64,000 bases of DNA from Rhopalosiphum padi (Eukaryota; Arthropoda; Insecta; Hemiptera; Aphididae). This document shows, piece after piece, positions 1 to 14,912 of this stretch. The notes below the pieces were generated by a model, which saw only the letters and a list, made by a program, of their open reading frames with translations, was not told the DNA's origin and searched no databases. The first letter of the stretch is position 1. Each line of letters begins with the position of its first letter. The position numbers and the translations under genes were made by a program. The stretch is taken from positions 76,885,714 through 76,949,713 of the forward strand of contig NC_083598.1 of assembly GCF_020882245.1 (NCBI RefSeq), read 5' to 3'.

Positions 1-90
1 ACATATATATGTTGTTGTAACGGCGCAGTAGCACCCGTCGCCTGCTGTATAAGAATAATAATAATATATACATTATTATAATGATTGCAC

Positions 91-108
91 ATATATATAT
101 ATATATAT
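91..108. repeat. (AT)9 microsatellite
   Basis: Eighteen uninterrupted bases of alternating AT. Confidence 0.95.
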
Positions 109-607
109 GGCTGCATGTATGATGTATATAATGCATATGACCGCCGATAATATAGCTCCTTTTGATCTCTTTATAATACATATTGTCATTGTTGTACGAA
201 CGTCCTTTTGGTTTTTCTTTTTAATATCACATTATATTATATATTTTAATATAATATATTATCATAATGTCGTTCTTTTCTCGGGATTCTTTTTTTAATC
301 GAGTTCTAAATGGCTTGTGTGGACATGTTTATGGGTCGCATCGTCATCGTCAGCTGTATACAACAATAATAATAATATAAAATACGCCGGTCGAATTAAA
401 AATCGTTATACGATGCCGCCCATCATGAGAACAAAAAACGCGAGAAGAGATAGGCCTGGCCGAGATCGGATGGGGGATCAGGTCGTTCGGTCGGTTCGCT
501 GCTGTTGGCGCAGCGATCCCGACGCCGCCTTTGCCGTCGCCGACTCGCTGCAGGCTGCATATTATACCTATAAGGATCGTGTGACACGATCGCATATAGG
601 TTTCCAT

Positions 608-644
608 CGCGTGTTTGTGTGTGTGAGTGTGCGCGTGCGCGCGC
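608..644. repeat. GT/GC alternating purine-pyrimidine tract
   Basis: A run of GTGTTTGTGTGTGTGAGTG then GCGCGTGCGCGCGC alternates purine and pyrimidine almost throughout and is followed by TATATATAA. Such tracts are prone to Z-DNA. It lies at the right edge of the 400-650 CpG-rich island. Confidence 0.8.
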
Positions 645-1330
645 CCGTATATATAATATAATATATTGTAAATATCACAGACATCGTACACGCCGTAATA
701 CCTATACAATACACCAATATATGTATAAGTCCACATTATTCAAGACCCGTGTACAGCCGGAGTCGTTCCCAAGGGTCGTTTTCACCCCATAGATATTATC
801 GGAGTTTTTTTTTTCTTAATTTTTTTTTCTTTTTAACAAAATAATAATAATCCATCGATATCCCGTTCCCGTATATAGAGGTACACGTGTATTCATGTTG
901 TATGCCGACACTGGAAGAAGTATACAGACACTGATGGCCCATAATAATAATATATTATTATTACACACACATATACAACACGTTAAGGGGACTCGAATAG
1001 TTGCATATTATGTATAATGTGTGTATATATATACACACACACCAATGTTTATTCTTATTATAAGTACACTCCAAAATACACTATACTGCAACCGTATATG
1101 CCACCTCGTGTAAATAGGGTAGACACAAATGGCTAATTCTAACACGAGTTTGTGTGTAGATTTAAAATGTTTTTATAGGTAACAGTATATTTTATCGATT
1201 CGGTCGTGCTTACTTATATTACCTATATAGGTGCATAATATTGTTGTATATGACAAAAGCATCATATTGGATAAATATTAACAATATTAACGTAGTAGAT
1301 ATAAGATTTAATATATTATTGATAAAATCG

Positions 1331-1347
1331 TTGCACTTGAAGTGCAA
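1331..1347. repeat. 17-bp palindrome
   Basis: TTGCACTTGAAGTGCAA is a perfect palindrome around a central G. It could bind a homodimeric factor; nothing else supports a function. Confidence 0.85.
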
Positions 1348-4300
1348 ACATTTGGCACAATTGGCAATGTGGTGTTAGATTTTAGAACAAATTAGTGTTA
1401 TACAAATTAGGATCTTAAAAACCCCAGTGTCTACTGTAGCAACAATATAAAATGCGTCATACATAAAAACAAAAAAATATAAATATATAATATTCTGTCT
1501 AGATACTTAAAGGATTATTATAGATACCACAATGAATTATTTAAATTCAGCTATCTAATTTACTATTAAATTATATTTGTATTAAATACTTATTTATTCT
1601 GATTAAAAGTTTAAATTATAAAATACACATCAAAAATATAAATATAGCCTAGGTTCTAAAATATGTGCTTTGTAAGGCTGTAAATCAAATTATGCAGTCT
1701 AAATTACAAATAAATTTAACAATTTTTTCTAACGTGAAGTTAATATTAATTAGTTAGTCAATATTGTATAAATAACAATAATGTCAATACGAATTTATAA
1801 TCTTTTCATCTCAATTTAAATTGATAACAACATAACTTAACCTAACCGTTTTTAAAAATGTGATATAAATATCGCCTTAATCTTATAACAAGATTCTGCT
1901 TTGAAAAATAAATTAAAAATGTAGGTATACTTCCTCACTAAAAAAAAAAACATAAAAAATTAAACCATTTAAAAGTTAGTAAAGTTAGTTATAGTTTTGT
2001 TTCGTGATAACTTCAGCATACTTCTAAAAAAAAATGTATATTGTTAAACTTATTATACTAAATAAGAATCACAATTATCTTTTAGAATAGACTACAGTAT
2101 TATCTACTTATAATATTAATGGAATTAATATGTCTAAAAACTATAATAATATAACAAAAAATAATAGTTTCTATATATAAATGATTTTATAACTTAAATA
2201 TATATAATTATAAATTATGACTAAACTACGATGTGAGATATGAAATCATATTTTAAAGATTTGTGTTTGTGTTTTGCAGTGAATAGTGTGCTGCAATACG
2301 ACTACGCACAACCAGCATCGGTGATTCTTAAAGAGATTTATAAAATAAAAACTGAATAATAATAACACATTACACTATCGCGACGAATACATTTCGCGCG
2401 TGTTTATATACAATTTTAAATTGCGTTACATGTGATTCTCTGTAAATTTGCCAATGTTGCCCACATACTTGCTCCCCAGTACATGTGCTCAATGGAAAAC
2501 AATGATATTAAGTTAAACAGTCTCGACAAACACATAATATTAGATGTGTTTACAGTCAAGTAGGTATATTATTATATTAATATTATAATAGCTGCAGGTT
2601 ACAGTTTTACTGTTTTTATTAATTCTTCAACAGCGTAATAGTACATTGATACATAAATATATATATATATAATATATCATCTACAATCTACCCACTTAAA
2701 ATTACAACTGAAATGCAATTCGAATTTAATGAATTTATATTCTCATTTTTTACTTATGCAAACATTCGTTTAGATATTGAAGGATTATTATTATAATAGA
2801 GGATAATAATAAAAATTAAGTATAAGAGAAATTATTAATAAAAACAAAACAAAATAAGTAATAAATATTAATAAATAATAAGTAGTAAAAAATGATTAGT
2901 CGCGTGTTTTTTTTTTCTTGCGAATAACAAGATAACTTCAAACTTTATACAATATTGAACAATATAAATAATTTTTTATACAATTTTAAAAACTTACAAA
3001 ACCATCAAGTACATAAATTAATATGGACCTTAAAAGTATTCTAAATATAATTGTAGTAATGTATAGTATACAAAAAAATTATTAATAGAAACCTAATTCG
3101 TTGTTTATAAGTGAACCAAGTTGACTGTCTATTACGACTTTTCTCGAAAGCTGTAGAACATGTATAGATACTATAGTAAAATCTACGAATGATTTATAAT
3201 AGTTACTAAATACTGATATTCACGAAACTAAATGCAGCGCAGAGCTGGAGAAAAATGCTTGGATAATGAAAAATTAAACTAAACTGAATAATAAATGTAA
3301 TATTACAGCGCATGCTTCAAACAAAGATTTTTGAGTTGGTTATTCTCAGATAAAATGTAAATATATTTTCGATCCTCGTAAAAACGAAAATTGAATTTAT
3401 ACAAAAAATGAAATGCTTTTGAAATGCAGTAAAAAATTGTAAGAAAAAAATAAATTATATAAGTCAGTGGTATTTTTTCCTTAGATATTTTAATATAAAT
3501 AAATATAATTAATAACCTATTTATTTTTGACAAAGTTATTCCACCTTTTTTCAATTATAATAAATATAATATTCAACTGTGTATAACAGACACCAGTACA
3601 CAGTACACACTTATCACATCTTGTAAATTTAATGATATTATAACAAACATATAAAATAAATATAATATGTTAAGCATGCTTATCGTCATTTTTTATTTAG
3701 GTAAATAAAAATGTATTCATATTCTAATTTTTGAAATTGTTATGTATATTTAAGAAACATGTTTTCAAATATTTAATAATTACATAAAACAACCTTGTAT
3801 ATGCTTTTTGAATCATTCTGTATATAAAATCATAAAATATATATTAAGAAAATAATTAACTATTACGCCAAAAAATAATTAAAGATACATTTTCAGTTTA
3901 AAACATCGTGTGGAAATCATCTACCGTAAGTTATTTTCTGGACTGAAAACATAATATACTACATATAATAAAGACGAATTTTTGGTTCTTTTGTTTGGTA
4001 TATTCTCTATAGGCATATAGAAGCGAAGAATGGGAGAAAGAACTATAAATATTGTTTCTCATTAGTGTTGCATTATAATATTTCCTTCATTTTTTTAATA
4101 TAATCACGATTCGTTTATACACAGTGACATTTAAAAAACGGGGTAGCGAAAGGAGAGGCGGAGAGTGTTTAATATTTTGTAAAAAGCTGAAAACCGGCCC
4201 ACGATGTCTACATTAATCGCGTAAACATGAATAAATAAGACGCTATGGAGCGTTTCGCTAGAGAACTTAAAACGGAAAGAGGGTCAAAGTTATGCCACAC

Positions 4301-5968
4301 TTAATACAGATTTAATGCTCACGGAAACGCGACATTTCTCGTTTCCGTCCGTAACTAACTGCAAACAATTTTTTTATTTTATTTATCTACAGTTTTATAT
4401 TCACGAGGTGGAAAAACGCAGCGCACCGTTCCTCTACAGCGTTTTAAATTTAACATTATTGTGTAATATTTTCATTTCTACGAAACAGTAATATTACCAC
4501 ACCGCGCTATCGCTATATATACGGGCAGCCAACTTTTTTCCCCTGTAATAATAAGAAAATATTGCCGCGAGAATGAACACCTGGCCTCTTAATCGAATCG
4601 TATATTTTTTCGCTAACCCACGGCAAACAAAAAATATAATATAGTTAAGTAGTTTCTGTATATATATATATTTATATTTAATAAACCTAATTGTTTTCGA
4701 AAACTATTTTTCAATACTGCAGCGGCGTTATCATTATACGCAACGCGTAATATAAAATAATATATCTGTGTACTGTGCGTAAGACTACTCCGCAAATGTC
4801 GAATAAATGGATAAAAATGTATATTTACTATTTAGGTGTGTAGCGAGTAACATCGATCCAAAAAACCAAGTACAATAATAGGTACATATATATATATACC
4901 TACAATCTACATAGATTTATATTATCGTCTATGCGTATAATATACTACGACTCAGTACTTGTATAATATTATAATAATAATACATAATTGTAATTTTTAG
5001 CTCGTCCTCGGCTGTATTTAATACTGTATGTCTAAAATATAGGTCTAATATATGTAACTTTGTTGTGTAATCAAAATATATTATTTTAATTAACCAACAA
5101 ATTAACTCAATATTCCGATGGCACGATTACTTTGTGTGTTATAATAACATATTGAAGTCCGTATTATGAAGAAAACTTAAGTAAAAAATTATCCAAGTAA
5201 CATAGCAGCTTTGAAAGGAGTGGCGAAATGTTTACAAATTAATTAATACAATTTATCATTACACATATTGTACATAATTTAAGCTACTCCATTATTCGCA
5301 GTTAACACTTAACACCTTAGTTAATTTCTAAATATTTTGTTTGAAACACTCGAGGCTTGAAATAATAATATTAATAAATAAAATAATACATATAGATTTT
5401 TATTCATTGTATAATTATATTATTGCAATTTATTATACAAATCATAAATTGACTGTCATTCTGCTGACAAATTCGAAAGGAAAAATACACTTTTAATGTA
5501 ACTACTTACACAAATTAAATCCAACTAATAAAACAATAATAATAATAATGTATTGTAAAAACAAAATGTATTTAAATCAATATAATTTAAATGACCTATA
5601 ATAAAAATGTACCAGATGGAATTCGAATATTTGCAAATTGTAAATCATAGGTACACCTTATTGTGTAATATTGATGCAGCAATATAATGATGCTCGCGCA
5701 AATAACGATCAAACCTGTGGCGACATTCTTCAACCCGCTATAGCAAGATGATCGAATGGCGGTAATAATCCTTGTAATATATATACCTATTTTAAGGAGT
5801 ATACAATCTGCAGTTTGCCAGATTATGATAATAATATTGCATACAACTCGTTCGTGATACATAACATATTATTTTGTCGCGATAAAAACGCGTTCACCGC
5901 CACCGCCGCTCGACTGCACGATAGTGCCATAAGGCGCGTGTTTGTTTACGGCAAGCTCGCTACATACG

Positions 5969-5988
5969 TATATATATATATATATATA
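5969..5988. repeat. (TA)10 microsatellite
   Basis: Twenty bases of perfect TA repeat inside the 5.9-6.2 kb GC-richer island. Confidence 0.95.
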
Positions 5989-6060
5989 CAAAAACACACA
6001 CTTTGTTTGCTGCTTACGCTCGCAATTTCCCGCCGGAGGCTGCGGAGCATTGTGAAATTT

Positions 6061-6220
6061 AACGGGCGACTTTAATCGGCCAATTATAGGGTTATGAAAA
6101 CCGAATTTCCCCGCACCGCCGCCAATTCTCGTACGGCCCGAGATAAGGATATATAAACCGGGAGCTTTTACCCGTCCTGCTGATTTACGCGTTCAATTTT
6201 CTCGGCAGTCACCGCCGCCG
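6061..6220 (+). promoter_or_regulatory. possible TATA-type promoter region
   Basis: In a CpG-rich island, GGCCAAT lies at about 6,078 and a good TATATAAA box at 6,150-6,157, followed by GC-rich sequence. No convincing ORF lies downstream (the 99-codon frame at 6,291-6,590 is low-complexity at its start), so any transcript would be non-coding. TATA-like words are common here; the GC-rich context is the only reason to list it. Confidence 0.15.
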
Positions 6221-6599
6221 CCACGCGTATATACGGACAGATATTATATAGATAATAGTAGGTTAGGACGGTTAGGTATTACAGCTGCAGATGCCGTTTA
6301 TATATTATATATTCATTATACATTATACACATATATATATAATATATACACATAAAATACGCAGTGTTAACCTTCGCATCCGACGCTGCACTGCGCCAAC
6401 TCCTCCGCGGGATTTGTCACGCCCGAGCAAAACGTTTCCTATATACGTATATTATATTGTAAAACGCGAGTCATCGGTTTTTATAATTTTTTCGCTCGTT
6501 TCCCGTCCTGTTTACATAGCGTCTCGTTTAATCGGAAAACAGAACGTGAATTATTACGCAAATGTATATCTGGTACATTACAGCAGATAATTTTACCAC

Positions 6600-6727
6600 A
6601 TATACCTTGTATAATGTTAATCTGCGAGCAGTTCAGTTCACACGCGGTTACGATTTTTTTTTTTCGGATTAGGTGGGTTTTAGTTGGGCGTGAAATATTG
6701 GTATAGTTTGTATAAGTACATGCGTTG

Positions 6728-6758
<31 letters not shown>

Positions 6759-9700
6759 GATACATGTAAAATTCACGTTTTTTGTATGTGAAGATTGTTT
6801 TCGCGGCGATTAATATATGGTTTATTATGTCGTGCGAAGGCTTTGTTTTTCATAACAGCAACTTATACTACTATAGTCAAACCGCTCGTAAAATATTGTT
6901 TCTGTAATAAAATACGACAAATATAGGTAGTGGTACAGAAACGGGACTAGAATTCATTCTATGGTGGTAATCATTTCTATTCTGAAAATGTGTTATTTAA
7001 GACTATCTTTCGCATATTTAATTTCCTATCTTGAATACTTTATTTGCGTGATGTTTTCGTCATAATATCGCCATAGTTCCGTATTATTACTACTCAATAA
7101 ATGATGAATGATCGACGGAAACAATGATTTCGTTTTGAAATCATTTTAAAATCTTTATGGTTAATCATCAGCATATTTATTCGTTATTCTTGGTTTCCAA
7201 ATATTTTTATGACTGATACTGATACAGTATCAAATAATAATATATATATCATAAAATGCGTAAAAGTATGTGCTCCATCAATAACCGTTTTATTTTCCAT
7301 TAGAACCAAGTGAGAGAAAAAATATACGGAATGAAGGATATACGCGCACTATACGAAAACCGTAAAAAGAAACTGAACAGATATTTATTTATTTTTAAAA
7401 GATAATTTATGGTCGATAAACGAAAAGGTAATCAGTTCTACGAGCATATTTTACATAAAGGTACACATATATAACAACTAGCCAATGAGATACAAATTCG
7501 TCTTGTACTCATATAGTCATATGTCATTTTGTTATCGTTTTAAATACATACATTGCTCCATCGTATATCCAATATCGAACTGACGCGTTTTATCTCTATA
7601 ACGAGTTAAAATATGTACAAATATAAACTGAATAGATCGAATCTTCGGCGTTAGTTTGGGCAGAAACATCAAGGCAACAAAACATAATTCTATCAAATAC
7701 TTTCAAGATAATTCGCGTTCAACGAACTTCCATAAATTGACTGTAGTCGATGAAACGAGATTTACCGCCCCCCTTATGGGAGTTTTTTTTATCAGAAAAT
7801 CGATATGATAACATATGAATATCTTAATGTCTAAAAAATACGCGAATTGTATAATTTTGCACATAATATTATAAACCTCTGTAACATCTAAATATCTGAT
7901 CGAAAACTGCAGCATGCGCACATCGTAATAACATTGTACGCTCATTACGAATTTATGTTATAATCTCTTATCTGTATAGGTAATGATTATAATGACCATT
8001 ATTAAACATCTATTGACGTGGCAACAAGTCGCATGTATGACGATACTAAGTCTCGCACATATTTTCACGCATATTATAATATTTACGAGGACGAGAACAC
8101 AGACATTTGCGTTTCCGACACCACACGAGTGACCGCATTTGACGTACATAATATTATACATAATATCGTAATATCGTGCGGAACACACGCCTATTATTAT
8201 AATACAGAATACAGTATATGGGTACGAATAATAATAATTATTTTTTAATTTTCGTGATGTTTTTGTTGGTTACAGTATGATGTGGATTATACGTTTGTAT
8301 ATGCGACCATAGGATTTTTGACCCTGGAGGCAATAGACATCATACTATACCTAATATTAATATAACAATAATCAAAGACACTAATACTAGTATAAGCTTT
8401 AAATAATTGAACACCTATACGCATAGTACATTATAAGTATTCATTAAAGGTATAAATCTGATCACCCCCACCCCTCCCAGTAATGGCGGTAATTATGTAT
8501 TCAAAGTCAACTATATCATAATATTATTATTATATATTGGGTATTTAAGAGATGTTTAAATCCTCATGACCTCTATCATGTATACAAAAGTTACTCTATG
8601 ATAAATTATATTTTAAACATTGAACTTTATTATCACTGCAGTAATATACTATTATAGGTAATCTTTTATTTGATATTTATATTACATCACGATATTTAAA
8701 ACGATTACATTATTGGATAAACATATATTATTGTGTCTCTAAAATAAATTTATTTAATTAAATGTGACTATTTAAAACTACAAGGTTACGAAAAATGTGT
8801 CTAAAATATAAACTTTCCAAAATATTTGAACAAATTTGTATATACGATTACATATTATTAAAAAAAAAAAAAAATTCTAATATAATATATTATATTATAG
8901 TCAATAATCACTCTGTAAGTTTGGGAGTTAAGTTGGACTGCTTGAATGCGTTTTATAACATACAATATGAATAATATGATACAATTATATAATTACAGTA
9001 AGATATGAACATTTGAACACCTTTCAAAAGATTTAAGATGTTCATTCCGTTTTAATATCAATACTATGAAATAATAATGCTGAATTAAAAATATTTTATA
9101 GATTTTTTTTTTTTGAGAGGAGTGGGTAAATATCGTTTAATTATAAAATCAAAATTATATTTAATATGTTTGGAATTATTTTAGGTCTTATATACATTTA
9201 AAACCTACATAAGTGTTATTATGTCTGCTCTGCAAAGCTTAATTTTGTTTATTAGTATTTACCATAAAACATTACGAATATTATTATTACTGATAATTTA
9301 GTTATTTACTGTACGAGAATATTGTAATCGGCTATTAAATGAAGTATGAACGTCATTGTAGTAGGCAGTGAAAATTAAAATTAAATAACTTTTATAATTT
9401 ACTTGGCACTAATTGGTACTCGCCAAGAAAACCGAGATTTTAATTCTTAACGTCTTTTTTTATACCTATACTAAAAAGTAAATAGGTATAATTATAGTAT
9501 GTATACTATAAACAGTCATATACTGATCAGTGTTTTAAATCTTATGTAATAATATGATTGGTGAAATTAGCGACTATTGTCTTCTGCCGAGTGACGAGAA
9601 TGTATACAACAATGTATAATATGAGCATAAAAAAAAAACCAATAATTAAAATACTACGTTTCAAAATTTGTAGAAATACTATAATGAATGAAAGTCACCG

Positions 9701-11340
9701 GTTAGCCTGTCAAAGTGCCAAGTAGTATAAGAAGTTGACATAATATTGTTGATACAGTCACAGAGCCACAAAGATTTAAAACCGAAAATTGCATTCATCA
9801 GCGGTGATATTTTAATAATGTATATTATGTGAACGGTGTCCCAAAGTCCAAAATAACGATACCCTGCACATGGACGTCATTTGTGGGAGGGGATCAGAGT
9901 GTGCAATTTCATCCCTTACTTTTAAAATAGTTCTAATTGGCCTACACCTTGATGAAATAATGTACTTACGATTATTAATATGATTAAAACTATAAATTGT
10001 ATTACAAATATTTAAATTTTTATATTGACATTTATCAATATTGGTATACTATCAATCATGATTACAACTTTAAATTACATTGATTATAAACAAATACTGC
10101 ACTATACATTTTTATTGTATTTTTATTTTTAAATTTATTTTTACTATTTATGTTGATGCATTGATTTGGTCCATAATGTATGGAAATAATTATAATTAAG
10201 ATAATGTACATATACGTACTATATCTATTTTTATATGACCTGATGAAATTTCAAAATGGCTTGCTTAATACCTAGCATACCCGAAAAAAAACCTGAAATG
10301 ACGCCCCTGACCCTGCACTACGATTTTCTGTCTGGCGGTCGAATATAGATACATAATAGTATGTGGCATTCTGCTGGCACCTGCAGCAAACGCGTATCGA
10401 AAGATCGAATCGTTTTGGCGAACGATCAAAAACCTCCCCAAGTATAAAACAGATAACACGATATTCCTTATATAATATACAACTCAATAGTAACCAGACA
10501 ATGTTTATTGTGTTCCCGCGGGATAACTGTGTACGCATATTAGACTGTAGCGTTCGGATCGTCGTCCAGATGTTATCTCGAGAATCCAAGTCTGTTTCAC
10601 AAAATAATATTATGTCAGCCAAGCCAAAAAACACTTACAAGGGCCAGATTTAGGCTAAAAGACGATCGATTAAAATACGTGATAGATACTGTTCCTAGAA
10701 ATATTTATAATTTTTAAAATTAAAATAATGCTTAACATAGATTTGTATATTATTGTGTACAGTTACCTAATATATATTACCTGCATACACTATTATACAT
10801 ATTAGGTGGCTACATGAAAATTTCCTCAGATTGTACACACTAAAATGTTATTAATGTTTAACGAAAATGTAAATTAATAAATTTCGTTGGTTACTTATTT
10901 CTTTAGAACAAAAATGGAATAATATCAATATATTTAATACTATATTATTGAAAAATGTGTATACTAAATTTGTATTCTGGGATATCCAGGCAAAACCAGT
11001 GTAGAAATATCAATGTAATATTGAATATTAACTATATTATTTATTATTTTATTATATTATATTTTATTATTATATTTATATCATACAACATGCAAGTATA
11101 AATAAAATATAGTACAAATACTAAAGTAATATTTAAACGTACTAATTAAATTATTTATATTACATTTAGTAATATTTTCATATTCAACACATTTATGGAT
11201 AAACATTTTATGGTGCACACACTACAACTACGAGGTCGTGTTTTTGACAAAGCGTTTTGAAGTAAGATTTATTCTACTTAAGAGATTTTAGAAAAAATGG
11301 AATAGATACCAAACTTATACTTCGCCCATATAAATATCAC
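6600..11340. other. AT-rich non-coding block
   Basis: No credible coding frame. Short GC-richer patches occur near 8.46-8.49 kb (C-rich CACCCCCACCCCTCCC), 9.84-9.95 kb and 10.27-10.62 kb. The last contains ACGCCCCTGACCCTGC-type sequence that may be transposon debris but lacks diagnostic ends. Confidence 0.65.
6732..6758. repeat. (AT)13 microsatellite
   Basis: Twenty-seven bases of uninterrupted AT alternation. Confidence 0.95.
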
Positions 11341-12870
11341 CTATTAATACGACTACGAAATAGGCCAAAAGTCAGATCGGTCGGACGACAATACCTCAAT
11401 ACGAAGGGTCGGTGAATTTTCGTTCCCCACGGTCCCTGCAGACAAAGGTAATACTATAGTATGGTATTATTATAGCACAGAAAATAAAAATACGAAAAAG
11501 GCGTTGTCAAAGATTCGTTCGCACAGCACTTTATATTACATTATTATATTATTATAGATGCGCGCGTTCGCGTCATTAACATTCGTGGGGTCAACGGGAT
11601 GTGCTATTCGGTGGGGAGGGGGACATCGCTGAAGGGACGCTTTCCAAATTACAAATATTTATTTACCAGCATAGGTGCGCGGCCATTGTGCGGTGGCGAT
11701 AAATAATACAGTCGACGTAATATATATCATGTTATACGTACATAATAAATGTATATAATACATAGGTAGGTACCTATAACCTATACGTACTATATTGTAT
11801 TACGCCGAGACGGCGGGAAAACCGTGACAAATTGACGGGCGATGGCTGTTGTTATCATTGTCCTGTGTATTATTACGTGCTTGCGGTTTTTCGTCCTGAC
11901 GCAGATATATTATGATATTATATATTATTCTATTATACTATATCGTTATTACATGAAGGCGAGCACGTCGAGTGTGAAGATTAAATGAACTAGAAACGTG
12001 ATTTTTCGATACTGTGACGAAACAATAATATCTATATCGTATATATTCGTATTATTTACGTGTAACGTGCGTATTGTAACCGTTTTCTCGGCGCGTCGAC
12101 GACCAAGGAGAAGGAGTTTCCCCGGTATTGTTGTCATGTGGGCAAATCGCAAACGTATACACCTTAACAAAATATGGCATTACAGAAGTACACGAGCTGC
12201 AAATACACTCGACATACGTAATATAATAATATTGTTATGTACCGATCTACTCTGTACGTCGTGCCCTACGACGACTGCCACATCACCGCTCATGCGCGCA
12301 AGAGTTACGACTTACAACGACATCGACTCTCGGCATTCCATATAATATACATCATTATAATATAAATAATAATATTGTTGTGTAGAAATCAAACGACACG
12401 TAAAACCGTCTGTCGGCGAGACGAACTGCTGGTTTAGGGGGGAGTGGAATTGATCCATGACAACTGCAGGTACATGGTCTGAAAATAGAAACGTATTCTC
12501 CTTCTCCGCTCCCCCCGGGCGAGGTGCGACACCACTCGACAGTGTTATTTATACCTATCCGTCTCGAGCGCGTATACAGCGTACCACAGGCCACAGCGCG
12601 GTTTCAATGGCCGACACTATTATAAAAACACATATATTATACTTTATCTTATTATTTATATTCGGTTTTCTGTAATATTTTGTTTTTGGTTCGGTTTTGT
12701 GGGGTATACCAGCCACCAAGTCGTCGCATAAATTTACGACTAGAGAGTCGGCGACGGAGCAAAGGAATAAGAAAGAGAGGGAAAACCGTCACTGCAACAG
12801 TCGCTTGCACAAATAACACTAAACATAAAATTCGTTTTTCCAGAGGATTTTACGTATTGAAAACTTTTCT
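11340..12870. other. CpG-richer non-coding block
   Basis: A 1.5-kb region is clearly richer in GC and CpG than its surroundings, with several overlapping short frames (11,949-12,170 minus; 11,998-12,345 plus; 12,355-12,594 minus; 12,457-12,675 plus; 12,680-12,874 plus). None resembles a known protein. A GCCATTGT and GGTGGCG patch lies near 11,680. Candidate enhancer region or non-coding transcript. Confidence 0.5.
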
Positions 12871-14684
12871 ATAGGTTTGACGAGGTCGATTTTGTATTGG
12901 ATTAGCCACGGCATCTATTGGAATAAATAAATGACACTAATGACAGAAGGTCGCTTGGTGCGTATGTAATACGATCCGAAGCTTGGTGAATCCGTTTGAC
13001 ATTTCGTTCATCAGAACCTATACGATCCTTAACACGCTCATATCCTCAGTCAGCACTTGTCGATGAGATAATAAACAACAATATATTTCGTTTTATTATA
13101 ACATGTGGTATCTGTATAATGTATTACACATAAGCCTGCGTGTTCATTTCATATTTATAATACGAGTAGATTCCTATAAATTATTATTTAATTTTCTAGA
13201 AATGATTTTGATGAAAATATTTTTTATACACGTACTTACACAACACGACTTCATACTTAAATACTTTAAATTATATGAAGAAATATTCTTTAAAATTCTT
13301 ATAAGTCTACTTAGATACATATGAGATATATCATCGCATTGTTACATCTCACGTCTCATGTATAATGATTTATATACAGATTTATATATTGATATGCGCA
13401 TGCACCTTTGAAGAAAAGATTAGTGAGGGTGTGTATGTGAATATTTTTCATCGACTTTTCTATAGATATTTGGTGTTTACGTCTGAGTAAAATCTCGGCT
13501 ATGCAGAGATAATGCATTTTGAATCGAGCGCCACAATTTTCAGAAAATTAATCACGTGTTAAGGTACCTATTTTATACTTGATTTTTATTTTCTAATCGG
13601 TTTCTTCGTCAGTTGATGTATTGATGTATTGATACATGCCACATATAACGGCTGGGTATAAAACACAGAAAGACTATAAAACTTAAAAGTCAAAATAATT
13701 TCAATTTTTACTTAACGTGTATCTATCATACATTTCATTTTTTTTTCAGTTGGTATATTTTTGGTTTGCTAAAGTTTGATAAGTAAACAATTTGCACATT
13801 TTTATTGTGTATCTTAAAAGTCTGAGATGATGGCCAGACATATATATATATGGATATCATATTATCGAATAAAAGTAATCGAAAATGACTTGCGTTTAAA
13901 TCAATACTGAATGCTAATAGTAACATGATTATATAATATAAAATATTTTTATAAGTAGAGCTGAGTACGGTTTACATCAGTAGCTAATACAAAACATATC
14001 CGCCATTTGTTTGCAAAAATTAGTTCAAACTACCGCAACATTAGAAAATAAATTACCTTCTATGTAGCAATATAATTGTATAATAAAATATTATTATAAA
14101 TATAGGTTAACAGAATATCTACATCACTCGGAATCGTATTCGTATACAATGATTTATCGTTGAATACAAATGTAACATAATTTATTTATTACTGTGACTT
14201 ACTCAATGACGAAATACACTAGACACCTACTATAGATATTAATTATTTTTTCCTAAAAATTTTTTTTTAATTTTTACCCATTACATTATACGTTTGTAGT
14301 ATTATTTACATGAATAATATCTACTTTATATTTTTAAATATTTTCTTTTAATTTCGTATGTTTACTATAAATGATAATTAAACTTTAATTAATAATTATA
14401 GTTTATAAAAGTACCTACACTAATTAGTAATTATGTATGCCTACATAAATTTAGTTTCGCCATTTTTTTTTTGTCGTTCTAATTCTATAATCGACACTTA
14501 TGTAATTATCAATAATTAATGATTCTTAAACAAAAGTATGTACCTAATCTTTATAATACTTAAGTGTCATAATACCTTAATTCATAATGTTAAAATTTAA
14601 AATTCAAGAAACTGAAAGTTTTAAATATTTAATACAACTATGTAAAATATACTGTCATATTTAAACACATACGAAGACATAAAT

Positions 14685-14687
<3 letters not shown>

Positions 14688-14716
<29 letters not shown>
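14688..14716. repeat. (AT)14 microsatellite
   Basis: Twenty-nine bases of uninterrupted AT alternation, the longest TA tract I see in the window. Confidence 0.95.
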
Positions 14717-14719
<3 letters not shown>

Positions 14720-14844
14720 CAGTCCCAAACGCTCTACCAGTATACACACAATATAACATAACAGGCAATACTGTGTTGGTGGTCGAATACGGGGTACTAT
14801 TCAAAACTGTTACCAAATGTTAAAGTATTTGGTACATATTCAAC

Positions 14845-14912
14845 TTGACATTTGGTCAGTAATGGCTCATTACTAATGAGTGACCGTTAATGACGAATAA
14901 TGACATTTGCAT
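14845..14912. other. TGAC-rich dyad region
   Basis: A perfect dyad CTCATTA-C-TAATGAG (14,866-14,880) lies between GGTCA (14,854) and TGACC (14,881). Further TGAC words are at 14,847, about 14,891 and 14,901. The core ATTACTAAT is a pair of inverted homeodomain half-sites. Possibly a transcription-factor cluster. Confidence 0.25.

Larger units (their letters stand above)
1..4139. other. AT-rich non-coding block with one CpG-richer island
   Basis: Mostly homopolymer- and TA-rich DNA with no credible ORF. The island at about 400-650 has overlapping frames on both strands (317-661 plus, 350-736 minus), but neither peptide resembles a known family. The 17-bp palindrome at 1,331 and the GT/GC tract at 608 are the only distinct structures. 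Confidence 0.7.
4140..6600. other. non-coding block with CpG-richer islands
   Basis: Islands lie at about 4,140-4,620, 5,880-6,250 and 6,360-6,560 between AT-rich stretches. Short frames occur on both strands without recognisable domains. The best regulatory hint is the TATA and CCAAT-bearing stretch near 6.08-6.16 kb. Confidence 0.6.

Noticed and set aside
10265..10330. Possible transposon debris (CCCGAAAAAAAACC...ACGCCCCTGACC)
   Set aside because: Style resembles repeat ends, but no inverted repeats, target duplication or coding remnant could be identified.
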